A stretch of DNA of 64,000 bases from Leptolyngbya sp. Heron Island J (GTDB taxonomy: Bacteria; Cyanobacteriota; Cyanobacteriia; Phormidesmidales; Phormidesmidaceae): positions 1 to 64,000 of the forward strand of contig NZ_AWNH01000071.1 in assembly GCF_000482245.1 (NCBI RefSeq), given 5' to 3'. A program made the position numbers and the translations under genes. Within the stretch, counting starts at the first letter, position 1, and the number at the start of each line of letters is the position of its first letter. Under the pieces are notes generated by a model, which worked only from the letters and a program-made list of their open reading frames with translations, was not told the origin of the DNA and ran no database searches. Below are positions 9,229 through 17,351 of the stretch, one piece after another.

Positions 9229-9618
9229 ATGGATTTAAAGCGAATTGCGAAAGATACGGCTAAGACGCTAACAAGCTATCTCACCTATCAAGCGGTTCGC
9301 ATAGTCATGGGACAATTGAGGGAGACCAATTTACCTCGCTCCTACTGGTTCAACGAGTTTGCCACCCGAGATAGATTGCAAGATGGAGAAGCCTTTATCG
9401 CTGCACTGATGCAGGAGCAGGCTGATCTAGCAATGCGGGTAATGACTGTACGTCAGCACCTGGCTGAAGAAGTTACTGAATTTCTGCCAGAAATGGTGCT
9501 GACCGGCATTCAGCAGGCAAATATCGAGCATCGTAAACAGCATTTAGAGCGTATAACTCAAATGAGTTCAGAAGAGCTTCGCAGTAATACAGCTGATGGA
9601 GAATCCCAGTCTGATTAA
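9229..9618 (+). CDS. rbcX: RuBisCO assembly chaperone RbcX
   Basis: RbcX is a small dimeric chaperone that binds the C-terminal tail of newly folded RbcL and helps build the L8 core before small subunits join. The 129-residue length fits the family. The N-terminal helix carries the family pattern MDLKRIAKDTAKTLTSYLTY, followed by QAVRIVMGQLRETNLPRSYW and the helix FNEFATRDRLQDGEAFI. The acidic, polar C-terminus is variable in the family. It lies between rbcL and rbcS, 136 bases after the rbcL stop. Confidence 0.97.
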   Translation: MDLKRIAKDTAKTLTSYLTYQAVRIVMGQLRETNLPRSYWFNEFATRDRLQDGEAFIAALMQEQADLAMRVMTVRQHLAEEVTEFLPEMVLTGIQQANIEHRKQHLERITQMSSEELRSNTADGESQSD

Positions 9619-9650
9619 CCAACGTTGTAAACAGATACTACGAGTAGATT

Positions 9651-9995
9651 ATGAAAACTCTGCCCAAAGAGCGTCGTTACGAAACGCTTTCCTACTTGCC
9701 TCCCCTCAGTGATGCTCAAATCGAGCGTCAGATCCAGTACGTTCTAGAGCAGGGTTATTTCCCTGCCATTGAGTTTAACGAGGATTCTGATCCTACGGCT
9801 TACTACTGGACCATGTGGAAGCTGCCTTTGTTTAACGCCAATAATACTCGCGAAGTACTTGATGAAGTTCAGGCGTGCCGTTCTGAGTATCCTGACTGCT
9901 TTATCCGCGTAGTTGGTTTCGACAACGTGAAGCAGTGCCAAATTCTCAGCTTCATCGTTCACAAGCCCGGTTCTGGCAGCAGCTACCGCTATTAA
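9651..9995 (+). CDS. rbcS: RuBisCO small subunit
   Basis: The small subunit that caps the L8 core to form L8S8 RuBisCO. The 114-residue protein starts [20 protein letters not shown] and contains the signatures [19 protein letters not shown] and [10 protein letters not shown], and it ends in a typical aromatic tail. It is 32 bases after rbcX and ends just before a strong terminator, so it is the last gene of the operon. Length is normal for cyanobacteria (about 110 residues). Confidence 0.99.
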   Translation: MKTLPKERRYETLSYLPPLSDAQIERQIQYVLEQGYFPAIEFNEDSDPTAYYWTMWKLPLFNANNTREVLDEVQACRSEYPDCFIRVVGFDNVKQCQILSFIVHKPGSGSSYRY

Positions 9996-10027
9996 GTTTG
10001 ATTGGCTAGAAGTCATCAATCTTTGAG

Positions 10028-10063
10028 AAAGGGTAGGGAGTTCAATTGCTCTCTACCCTTTTT
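10028..10063 (+). terminator. Intrinsic terminator of the RuBisCO operon
   Basis: A 13-bp stem with one G-T pair (10028-10040 with 10049-10061) and an eight-base loop runs straight into five T residues. It lies 33 bases after the rbcS stop codon and closes the rbcLXS transcript. Because A residues flank the left arm, it may also act weakly on the opposite strand. Confidence 0.9.
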
Positions 10064-10095
10064 GTTGATTTATCAGGGCTTTTAAACTTATTGCT

Positions 10096-10683
10096 TTAAA
10101 CCTTGATAGCGCTGGGTTCGGCGGTGGCGGCAATAATGCGATGACAGCCAGATTCTGGATAGGCCCAGCCGCAGTAGCATTCTTTAGGGTTGCCCCAACA
10201 GAGGCCCAGGTATAGCTCACTGCGAGTGGCGCTAATATCGGCCCATTCCGTTTCTTGGATATAGCTTTCAACGGTGGCGGCATCAATTTCTATAGGATCA
10301 TGACCGGCTGCCCACAGCCTTAACCCTTCACTAGAGGTACGCCAGAATTCAATAATGCTCGTTTTAGCAGCGGCTAGGGTTGCTTTATCGGCTGGAATTG
10401 CCGTTAGGTTTGGATGAATTTCTGGTAGCCGAATAGTTTGGCCCTTGAATGTGCAAGGATGCCACACGAGACCAGATACATTGTGTTCCCGTTGGTACTG
10501 ATGAATCTGATCGCGAAAATCTTTAAGGGCAAAGACTTTACTTAGTTTGTCAGCGCCAATAGCTTTAGAGACGACGGGGTTAGCTAAGCGATCATCGGTG
10601 GATAGTAAGACTCGTTCTCCGCGCCAGGCGGCTTTGAGTTCTTGATCGAGGATGTCGATAAGTTCCTGGGTGGTGTAGGTCAT
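10096..10683 (-). CDS. Conserved cyanobacterial protein (DUF1817-like)
   Basis: A 195-residue soluble protein with no signal peptide or membrane segment. From memory it resembles a family restricted to cyanobacteria and annotated DUF1817. Recognisable stretches are QELIDILDQELKAAWRGERV at the N-terminus, GLVWHPCTFKGQTIRLPEIH in the middle, and a conserved C-terminal block GLCWGNPKECYCGWAYP with two cysteines. Function is unknown. It is convergent with rbcS across the terminator and ends 33 bases past it. Confidence 0.7.
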   Translation of the reverse strand: MTYTTQELIDILDQELKAAWRGERVLLSTDDRLANPVVSKAIGADKLSKVFALKDFRDQIHQYQREHNVSGLVWHPCTFKGQTIRLPEIHPNLTAIPADKATLAAAKTSIIEFWRTSSEGLRLWAAGHDPIEIDAATVESYIQETEWADISATRSELYLGLCWGNPKECYCGWAYPESGCHRIIAATAEPSAIKV

Positions 10684-10843
10684 TACTCTACCGGGCGGCT
10701 TGATGGCATTTTAGCAATGGTTGCTGGCTGGTGCCGTAAAGTAAAGGACTTGTTCAGGTATTGGGGTGAAAGGGAGTAGGCAATAGAGTAGGGGCTGGCC
10801 TTGTGCTTGCCCTCGCCATGCCCTGGACACTAGGCAAGCGGGG

Positions 10844-11773
10844 CTATAGTGTCCCTAAGGATTCGATGAGTAGCTCGTATATCCCTGGTGTATTCACAGA
10901 GGCGGCTACTTCTACATTGGGTGTTTTGTCTGTTTGTCCCCACCAGTCGATGACGGTGCGTCCTAAATTTTCTGGGCTGATGGTGTCAACAGTGGTGTAA
11001 GTGGGTCTAAAAGTAAATAGCTCTGGTTGTAGCAGATGGGCGATGACACAGGGATCGTGGAGCGGGGCCCCAGGCATACCGTAACGTTCGATATCTGAGG
11101 TGCCGTAATGGCTCAGGAGGTCGGCGGCGGCGATACCAACAGGGGTATTGAGTTGTCTAAAAGCGTCTAGATGTTTAGAGGTGGTGAGGACTTGATGTGT
11201 GGTATCGAGGGTAATCAGTTTAATGGGAATGCCTGCACCAAATACAATCTGGGCTGCATGGGGATCGACATAGATATTAAATTCGGCGGCAGGGGTCACA
11301 TTGCCGTGGGTAATGGCACCACCCATGGCAATGATGTGGTCAATTTTCTGGGTGATTTGAGGGGCTTGGATGAGGGCAACGGCGATGTTAGTTAGTGGCC
11401 CCAGGGTGGCTAGGGTAATGGGTTCTGTTGCCTGTTGCAGAGTGTCGATTAAAAATGCAACAGCGTGTTGCACCATTAGTGTTGCCTTTGGTTCAGGTAG
11501 CTTTGTTCCTTGTAGACCGGTGGCTCCATGGACATGGGCTGCAGTGGACAGGGGCCGTAGGATGGGCCGAGGGCAACCTGCGTAAATTGGAATATCCACC
11601 TTTGTCAGGGCACAAATCTTGAGGGCGTTTTGACTGGTGTAATTTAAGGGGACATTGCCCGCAACGGTTGTGATGCCAAGGATATTGAGTGCTGATGGCT
11701 GGGCGATCGCAAGTAGCAGTGCGATCGCATCATCTACTCCCGGATCGCAGTCAATAATAATCGAACGGGGCAT
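10844..11773 (-). CDS. Inosine/uridine-preferring nucleoside hydrolase
   Basis: Splits ribonucleosides into base and ribose as part of nucleoside salvage. The family's calcium-binding N-terminal motif DPGVDDA is at residues 10-16, preceded by SIIIDC. Other marks are TTVAGNVPL, LGPLTNIA, the AMGGA segment (typical MGG), AEFNIYVDPHAA (the conserved NxxxDPEA position) and HDPCVIAHL near the C-terminus. At 309 residues it has the usual length. Substrate preference cannot be told from sequence, so no specific rih symbol is given. It is transcribed divergently from the SLH lipoprotein gene. Confidence 0.9.
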   Translation of the reverse strand: MPRSIIIDCDPGVDDAIALLLAIAQPSALNILGITTVAGNVPLNYTSQNALKICALTKVDIPIYAGCPRPILRPLSTAAHVHGATGLQGTKLPEPKATLMVQHAVAFLIDTLQQATEPITLATLGPLTNIAVALIQAPQITQKIDHIIAMGGAITHGNVTPAAEFNIYVDPHAAQIVFGAGIPIKLITLDTTHQVLTTSKHLDAFRQLNTPVGIAAADLLSHYGTSDIERYGMPGAPLHDPCVIAHLLQPELFTFRPTYTTVDTISPENLGRTVIDWWGQTDKTPNVEVAASVNTPGIYELLIESLGTL

Positions 11774-11876
11774 AACAGGCGGTAGTGAGATGACAGTAAG
11801 GAAAGCGGGGACGGCAAAGTTGCATGTTGATGATATACGCTAGCGTGGTAACGCAGCTTCTATGGAGCTTAGGCGC

Positions 11877-12908
11877 ATGCAGTATCTCCCTCCTCGCTTT
11901 GTCAAATTATTAGGATTTACCCTGTGCTTGTTGTTGGCCAGTTGTGCAGGCAGCCCGCTGGGGGATTCTCTGGAGCAAAACCTGGAACCCGATCCGCGTT
12001 TACTAGAGGAAGAATCTGCGACTGAGGAAGAACCTGCAACCGACGAGCCAGTGGGTGCTTCAGATACGGAGGCTGAGTCAGCGCCTGCTAACCAGTCTGA
12101 GGGTGAGGCCAATGCTGAGGCTGAGGCAACGGAGTCTGACACGCCAGTCACGCCTACCTTTACCCAAGCGAGCTACACCGATATTGGCGAAGCACCGGAG
12201 GAGCTGCAACAGTACGTTGAGGACTTAGTGGCTCTGGATGTACTGCTGCTGATCGATGTCAATGCGGATGACAATGTTGAACGCAATCCCAATGAGTTTT
12301 TACCCAACCAAATCATTACACGGCGGGAGTATGCCCGTTGGCTGCTAGCCGCCAACAATCGATTCTACGGCGATCAGCGCACCAAAAGAATTCGTCCAGC
12401 GGTCGAGAGTGCTCAGCCCGCCTTTCAAGATGTGGGTAAGACCAACATTGATTTTTCGGCAATTCAGGGATTAGCTGAAGCGGGTATTATCCCCAGCCCG
12501 CTGAACGGTAATACGACATCCCTAAAATTTCGACCCAACGCCCCTTTAACCCGCAAGGATCTGATTCTTTGGAAGGTGCCGTTAGATACCCGCTCTGCAC
12601 TGCCAGAGGCGACTGCGGCGGCTGTGACAGAAGCTTGGGGATTTCAAGATGCTGGTAAAGTTGATCCCGCTGCTCTCAAAGCCATCCTGGCTGATCACAG
12701 TAATGGAGAATTTGCCAATATTCGTCGAGCCCTGGGGTATACCACCCTGTTTCAGCCTGATAAGGGAGTAACCCGTGCTGAAGCGGCGGCTGTTCTATGG
12801 CGGTTTGGCAACAGCACCGAAGGCCTCACTGCTGCTGAGCTGTTGGCAGCAGATGAAGCTCAAAGCGCTAACCAACCACCAGATACGAATTCAGAACAGG
12901 CTGAATGA
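11877..12908 (+). CDS. SLH-domain lipoprotein
   Basis: The product begins with a short lipoprotein signal peptide ending in the lipobox LLASC, so it should be lipid-anchored. The start at 11877 is chosen because GGAG lies nine bases upstream; an ATG at 11862 would add five residues but has no such site. After the cysteine comes a ~70-residue spacer very rich in Glu, Ala and Thr, then S-layer-homology-like segments: ASYTDIGEAP, ITRREYARWLLAANNRF, PAFQDV, FRPNAPLTRKDL and GVTRAEAAAVLWRF. SLH domains bind cell-wall polymers, so the protein probably tethers the envelope to peptidoglycan. It ends in a polar tail. Confidence 0.85.
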   Translation: MQYLPPRFVKLLGFTLCLLLASCAGSPLGDSLEQNLEPDPRLLEEESATEEEPATDEPVGASDTEAESAPANQSEGEANAEAEATESDTPVTPTFTQASYTDIGEAPEELQQYVEDLVALDVLLLIDVNADDNVERNPNEFLPNQIITRREYARWLLAANNRFYGDQRTKRIRPAVESAQPAFQDVGKTNIDFSAIQGLAEAGIIPSPLNGNTTSLKFRPNAPLTRKDLILWKVPLDTRSALPEATAAAVTEAWGFQDAGKVDPAALKAILADHSNGEFANIRRALGYTTLFQPDKGVTRAEAAAVLWRFGNSTEGLTAAELLAADEAQSANQPPDTNSEQAE

Positions 12909-13091
12909 CTTGATGAATTTTCAAGTAGATTAGGTTATAAGAGGGTGCTCAATCAGGTAAGCCATCAATTGAGGCATGCTCCAAGCTATCCGCACGTCAG
13001 TCTTCCTGTGATCTTGAAGATGACAACATTTTCCCAATACACCCATGACGTGGGAGAATGAAGCCCGTTTATTTTGTCAGGACAAAACGCT

Positions 13092-14372
13092 GTGAAGGCC
13101 ATTGTAATTGGTAGTGGTGGGCGCGAACACGCCATGGCATGGACATTGTTACAGTCACCCAAGGTGACTGCAGTGGTGTGTGTGCCAGGGAACGGTGGTA
13201 CGGCTACGCTGCCCGGCTGTAGTAATTTGGCCATGTCTGTTGATGATGTGGAGGGGATTGCTCGTTTTTGTCTGGTGCAAAATATTGGTTTAGTGGCAAT
13301 TGGGCCAGAGCAGCCGTTGGCTGATGGGGTGGCAGATGGCCTTAAGGCTCAAGGGATTACGGTATTTGGTCCTGGCCAAGACGGTGCCCAACTGGAATCT
13401 AGTAAGGCCTGGGCGAAGGCGCTAATGCAGGAAGCTGGGGTGCCCACAGCGGCGAGTGCTGTGTTTAATAATGGTGAGGAGGCAACGGCCTATGTGGAAG
13501 CTCAGGGAGCTCCTATTGTGATCAAAGCTGATGGCCTGGCGGCTGGTAAAGGGGTGACGGTGGCGATGACCCTGGCAGAGGCTAAGGATGCGATCGCCAA
13601 CATCTTTAGCGGTCAGTTTGGCACAGCTGGTAGCCAGGTTGTCATTGAAGAATTTCTAGCTGGTCAAGAAGCATCGGTGCTGGCGGTTACCGATGGCCTG
13701 ACAATTCGTCCTCTACTGCCGGCCCAGGACCATAAACAGATTGGTGACGGTGATACTGGCCCTAACACGGGAGGCATGGGGGCTTATGCCCCCACTCCAG
13801 TTGTCCCCCCGGCACTGATGGAGCGCATTCAAATAGAAATCCTAGAACCGACGGTACAGGCGCTGCGAAATCGAGGTATTGACTACCGGGGAGTGGTTTA
13901 CGCAGGGCTGATGATTACCCCCGAAGGGGACCCCAAAGTGATTGAGTTTAACTGTCGTTTTGGTGATCCCGAAACCCAGGTAGTGCTGCCATTGTTAAAT
14001 ACGCCTTTAGAGCAGATTATGCTGGCCTGCTGTGAGCAGCGGTTAGAAGACTTGCCCCCCTTTGAGTGGAAGTCGGGCTATGCGGCTTGTGTGGTGATGG
14101 CTGCTGAAGGCTACCCCGATAAATATCCTAAAGGAATGGTCATTGACGGTATTGAGGCAGCTTATGATACCGGCGCTATGGTGTTTCATGCCGGTACTCA
14201 GCTTGAGAAAGGGGTGCTCCAATCCAACGGCGGTCGGGTTTTAGGAGTGACGGCCCTGGGTGATGGCTTTGAAACTGCGATCGCAAATGCCTATAGTGCG
14301 ATCGCAGCCATTCAGTTTGATAATGCTTACTATCGCCGAGATATTGGCCATCGGGTTAGGGATCAGTTTTGA
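13092..14372 (+). CDS. purD: Phosphoribosylamine-glycine ligase
   Basis: GARS, the second step of purine synthesis, joins glycine to phosphoribosylamine with ATP. The GTG at 13092 gives MKAIVIGSGGREHAMAW, which aligns with the usual family start and has AGGA about nine bases upstream; a TTG at 13074 would add six residues. The ATP-grasp fold is clear: KADGLAAGKGVTVA, VVIEEFLAGQEASVLA, the QDHKQIGDGDTGPNTGGMGA loop, and VIEFNCRFGDPETQV near the metal site. The mature length of 426 residues is normal. It sits 190 bases upstream of the sensor kinase gene, an arrangement I recall from other cyanobacteria. Confidence 0.97.
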   Translation: MKAIVIGSGGREHAMAWTLLQSPKVTAVVCVPGNGGTATLPGCSNLAMSVDDVEGIARFCLVQNIGLVAIGPEQPLADGVADGLKAQGITVFGPGQDGAQLESSKAWAKALMQEAGVPTAASAVFNNGEEATAYVEAQGAPIVIKADGLAAGKGVTVAMTLAEAKDAIANIFSGQFGTAGSQVVIEEFLAGQEASVLAVTDGLTIRPLLPAQDHKQIGDGDTGPNTGGMGAYAPTPVVPPALMERIQIEILEPTVQALRNRGIDYRGVVYAGLMITPEGDPKVIEFNCRFGDPETQVVLPLLNTPLEQIMLACCEQRLEDLPPFEWKSGYAACVVMAAEGYPDKYPKGMVIDGIEAAYDTGAMVFHAGTQLEKGVLQSNGGRVLGVTALGDGFETAIANAYSAIAAIQFDNAYYRRDIGHRVRDQF

Positions 14373-14564
14373 GGCATGAATTTTGAATAATGAGTCGGGA
14401 TTTGCCGAGGCTCTTAACCTGCTGGGATTTTGGTTACCCTGAACTTAACCCTAAGCACTTAACGTTCAAACCTATCTACAGCCAAACTCTATTGCCCATT
14501 CCTGAGCCCATTGCCCATTTGGGGATTCATGTCACAATAGCGTTGAGCGGGTTATGTAGTTTGA

Positions 14565-16565
14565 ATGGTTGAGCTGTTTCAAAAAATTCGGACCCTGATT
14601 GCCGACTGGTGGAAAGACTTTACCCTCCAGACTCGGCTGATGGCAGCGGCCACCTTGGTTGTGTCTCTGATTATGAGCAGCCTGACATTTTGGGCGGTGA
14701 ATACAATTCAGATGGATGCGCGTTTAAACGACACCCGATTTGGCCGTGATTTAGGCTTGCTACTGGCGTCCAATACGGCTCCTCTGGTTGAATCCCAGCA
14801 GCTGGATGAGCTGGCCTTGTTCTCACGGCGCTTTATGGAGAGCACATCGAGCATTCGCTACATGCTCTATGCCAATCCAGATGGTTCCATTTTCTTTGGC
14901 ATTCCCTACTCTGATTCGGCGGTCCAAAACTCTCTGACCCTCAGCCGCCGCATGCAGCTCCCCGAAAACTACCTCACGAGTGTTGATCTGCCCATGGTGC
15001 GGCAGCATCTAACCCCGGCGGGTGAAGTCACTGATGTTTTTGTGCCGCTCAAATCGAAGGAGCACTATCTTGGCGTTCTAGCATTAGGGATTAATCCTAA
15101 TCCAACGGTCGTAGCCTCTTCCCACCTTACCCGTGACGTCACCATTGCAGTGTTTGTCTGTATTTGGGTGATGGTGATTTTAGGGGCTGTGTTTAATGCT
15201 TTGACCATTACTCAGCCAATTAAAGAACTGCTAACTGGGGTCAAAAATATTGCGGCGGGTAATTTTAAGCAACGGATTGATCTCTCCCGTGGTGGTGATG
15301 AGCTGGGTGAGCTGATCCAAAGCTTTAACTACATGGCAGAACGGTTGGAACGCTATGAAGAACAAAACATCGAGGAACTAACGGCTGAAAAAGCCAAATT
15401 AGAACGTCTTGTTTCTACGATTGTCGACGGCGCTATTTTGATCGATGCCAACATGGAGGTGGTGTTAGCCAATACGGCGGCTAGTCGTATTTTTGGGTGG
15501 GATGCACACCTGCCGCCCGATGGTAATGTGTTGCAGCATTTGCCCACTGAAGTGAGGATACAAATGACGCGACCGCTATACCAGGCGGCTAAGGGTGATT
15601 CCTCAGAAAGTCAAGAGTTTCGCATTGCCCTGACTGAACCTAGCAGTCGTACGATTCGTGTCCTGTTAAATTCTGTTCTAGACCAGTCGGGAGCAACCGT
15701 TAAGGGGATTGCTCTCACCATTCAGGATATTACCCGTGAAGTGGCGCTCAATGCGGCTAAAAGTCAGTTTATTAGTAATATTTCCCACGAGCTGCGGACA
15801 CCGCTATTTAACATCAAATCGTTTATTGAAACTCTCTATGAGTATGGGGATGATCTATCTGACCGGGAGCGGCGGGAGTTTCTAGAAACTGCCAATAATG
15901 AAACCGATCGGTTGACACGTTTGGTGAATGACGTGTTGGATCTCTCACGGTTGGAGTCTAATCGTCGCTATCAGTTCTCGGCATTAGATATTCATCAGCC
16001 GATTGAACAAACCCTGCGTACCTATCAGCTCAATGCCAAGGATAAGGGGATTGAGCTAATTCAGGAGATTGAGGAAGGGTTACCGCCGGTATTGGGTAAT
16101 TACGATCTAATGCTGCAGGTGTTTGGCAATTTGGTGGGCAATGGTCTGAAGTTTTCTACGGCAGGTGGCTGCGTTGCGATTCGGGCCTATCGGGCTCCAT
16201 CCACTGTTGAGCACCTGGACTTTGCAGGCAATGTCCGTATCGAGATCTCCGATACGGGGATTGGCATTGGGCCTGAAGACCAAGAGGCGATTTTTGATCG
16301 CTTCTATCGGGTAGAAAACCGTGTTCATACCTTGGAGGGGACTGGACTGGGGTTGTCTATTGTCAAAAATATTATTGCTAAGCACAGCAGTAAAATGTAC
16401 CTGGTCAGTGAGGTGGGCCTCGGGACTACGTTTTGGTTTGATTTAGCGGTCTATGAGGCACCGCATTCAACGCCAGCAGTCGAAGCAGCTGTGGCAGATC
16501 AAGGCCAAGAAGAGGGTGCGATCGCACCCGTCGCCGCTCAGGCTACACCAAAGGAGTCAACCTAG
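14565..16565 (+). CDS. nblS: Membrane sensor histidine kinase, NblS/Hik33 (DspA) type
   Basis: A 666-residue sensor kinase with the full NblS/Hik33 plan: membrane segment at about 28-50, a ~140-residue extracytoplasmic region, a second membrane segment near 193-215, HAMP (about 215-270), a short coiled coil, PAS (about 283-390), HisKA with the phospho-acceptor His408 in FISNISHELRTP, and HATPase with GNLVGNGLKFS, DTGIGIG and GTGLGLSIVKN. NblS/Hik33 is near-universal in cyanobacteria and controls responses to high light, cold, osmotic and nutrient stress, including phycobilisome degradation, mainly through RpaB. The purD neighbourhood supports the orthology. The 3' end overlaps a convergent gene by 23 bases. 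Confidence 0.92.
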   Translation: MVELFQKIRTLIADWWKDFTLQTRLMAAATLVVSLIMSSLTFWAVNTIQMDARLNDTRFGRDLGLLLASNTAPLVESQQLDELALFSRRFMESTSSIRYMLYANPDGSIFFGIPYSDSAVQNSLTLSRRMQLPENYLTSVDLPMVRQHLTPAGEVTDVFVPLKSKEHYLGVLALGINPNPTVVASSHLTRDVTIAVFVCIWVMVILGAVFNALTITQPIKELLTGVKNIAAGNFKQRIDLSRGGDELGELIQSFNYMAERLERYEEQNIEELTAEKAKLERLVSTIVDGAILIDANMEVVLANTAASRIFGWDAHLPPDGNVLQHLPTEVRIQMTRPLYQAAKGDSSESQEFRIALTEPSSRTIRVLLNSVLDQSGATVKGIALTIQDITREVALNAAKSQFISNISHELRTPLFNIKSFIETLYEYGDDLSDRERREFLETANNETDRLTRLVNDVLDLSRLESNRRYQFSALDIHQPIEQTLRTYQLNAKDKGIELIQEIEEGLPPVLGNYDLMLQVFGNLVGNGLKFSTAGGCVAIRAYRAPSTVEHLDFAGNVRIEISDTGIGIGPEDQEAIFDRFYRVENRVHTLEGTGLGLSIVKNIIAKHSSKMYLVSEVGLGTTFWFDLAVYEAPHSTPAVEAAVADQGQEEGAIAPVAAQATPKEST

Positions 16566-16938
16566 CCCACCAGTGGGATAAGGATGACCAGACTCCCTGG
16601 TCGCGGATAGAAAAGTCAGATGAATTTAACCATTTAGGATTAATCGCTGCAGGCTTGACTGCGATTCCGTCGGCAATTGCTCTGCTGTCTAATCCTAAGG
16701 ATTGAGCATATCTTTGCAGAAATCCCTTGACGTAGATTGCTTCGGGGAGCTGCACCCAGCTGCCTGTTTCAATGGCTTGCAATTGTTGAGGCTGAATATG
16801 GGTGCGCTTAGCTACCTGCTGTAATGACAACCCCTGGCGTGTGCGGATGGCCTTTAAATATCGCCCCACTTTCATCAACTGACGCTCTCGATAGTCCACA
16901 CCCTGATGGTTTTCTACTGCCTTAGGAAAAACGCTCAT
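16543..16938 (-). CDS. RodZ-like helix-turn-helix protein lacking a membrane segment
   Basis: A 131-residue protein whose residues ~22-90 form the Cro/RodZ-type helix-turn-helix: VGRYLKAIRTRQGLSLQQVA, then THIQPQQLQAIETGSW and LPEAIYVKGFLQRYAQSLGL. RodZ uses this domain to bind MreB in the cell-shape machinery, but here there is no transmembrane segment or periplasmic domain after it; the C-terminus is only about 40 residues. It may be a cytoplasmic variant found in some cyanobacteria, or a DNA-binding regulator. The start is the ATG at 16938. It overlaps the end of nblS tail to tail. Confidence 0.75.
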   Translation of the reverse strand: MSVFPKAVENHQGVDYRERQLMKVGRYLKAIRTRQGLSLQQVAKRTHIQPQQLQAIETGSWVQLPEAIYVKGFLQRYAQSLGLDSRAIADGIAVKPAAINPKWLNSSDFSIRDQGVWSSLSHWWARLTPLV

Positions 16939-17351
16939 CACTTTACAAATGGATACAACACACCTGGGAGTAGTGTATTGATCCCACTTTTCTGAATCAA
17001 GACAGTCCCATACTCTTTTTGCACCATAGAGTGTCTTCAGCAGCAGCAGTGATATTGCATCAAAGGCACTCTTGAGCTGATGGCCAATGGATCAATGACT
17101 GATTTAGTCAGGATTTCAGCATCTGGACTGGCTTACGTCTCAAGGCTCCATTGCTTTGATTACAATCAAGACTAGGCGTAAATACGTACAATTTATTAGC
17201 AAAGCATGACAAAAATAATCCGAGTACTCTAGGCGTAATTGCTGAGGGTAGCCATCGCCGCGATATATTAAACACCCTATCAATCTGAGTCAAACTACCA
17301 GTGGTTATTCCATAATCAAAGCAGGAGAGGAGTGGACAAGGATTCTTGTCT
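16939..17351. other. Intergenic stretch before the lipid gene cluster
   Basis: This 413-base region separates two divergent genes. It must hold the promoter of the hydrolase gene, but no clear -10/-35 pair or operator was identified. No tRNA or repeat was seen. GAGAGGAG (17327-17334) and AAGGA (17339-17343) lie just before the 17352 start; AAGGA, with nine bases spacing, is the better ribosome binding site. Confidence 0.4.

Noticed and set aside
14390-14572. 60-codon frame between purD and nblS
   Set aside because: It overlaps the nblS start by eight bases, has no ribosome site and shows no family similarity.
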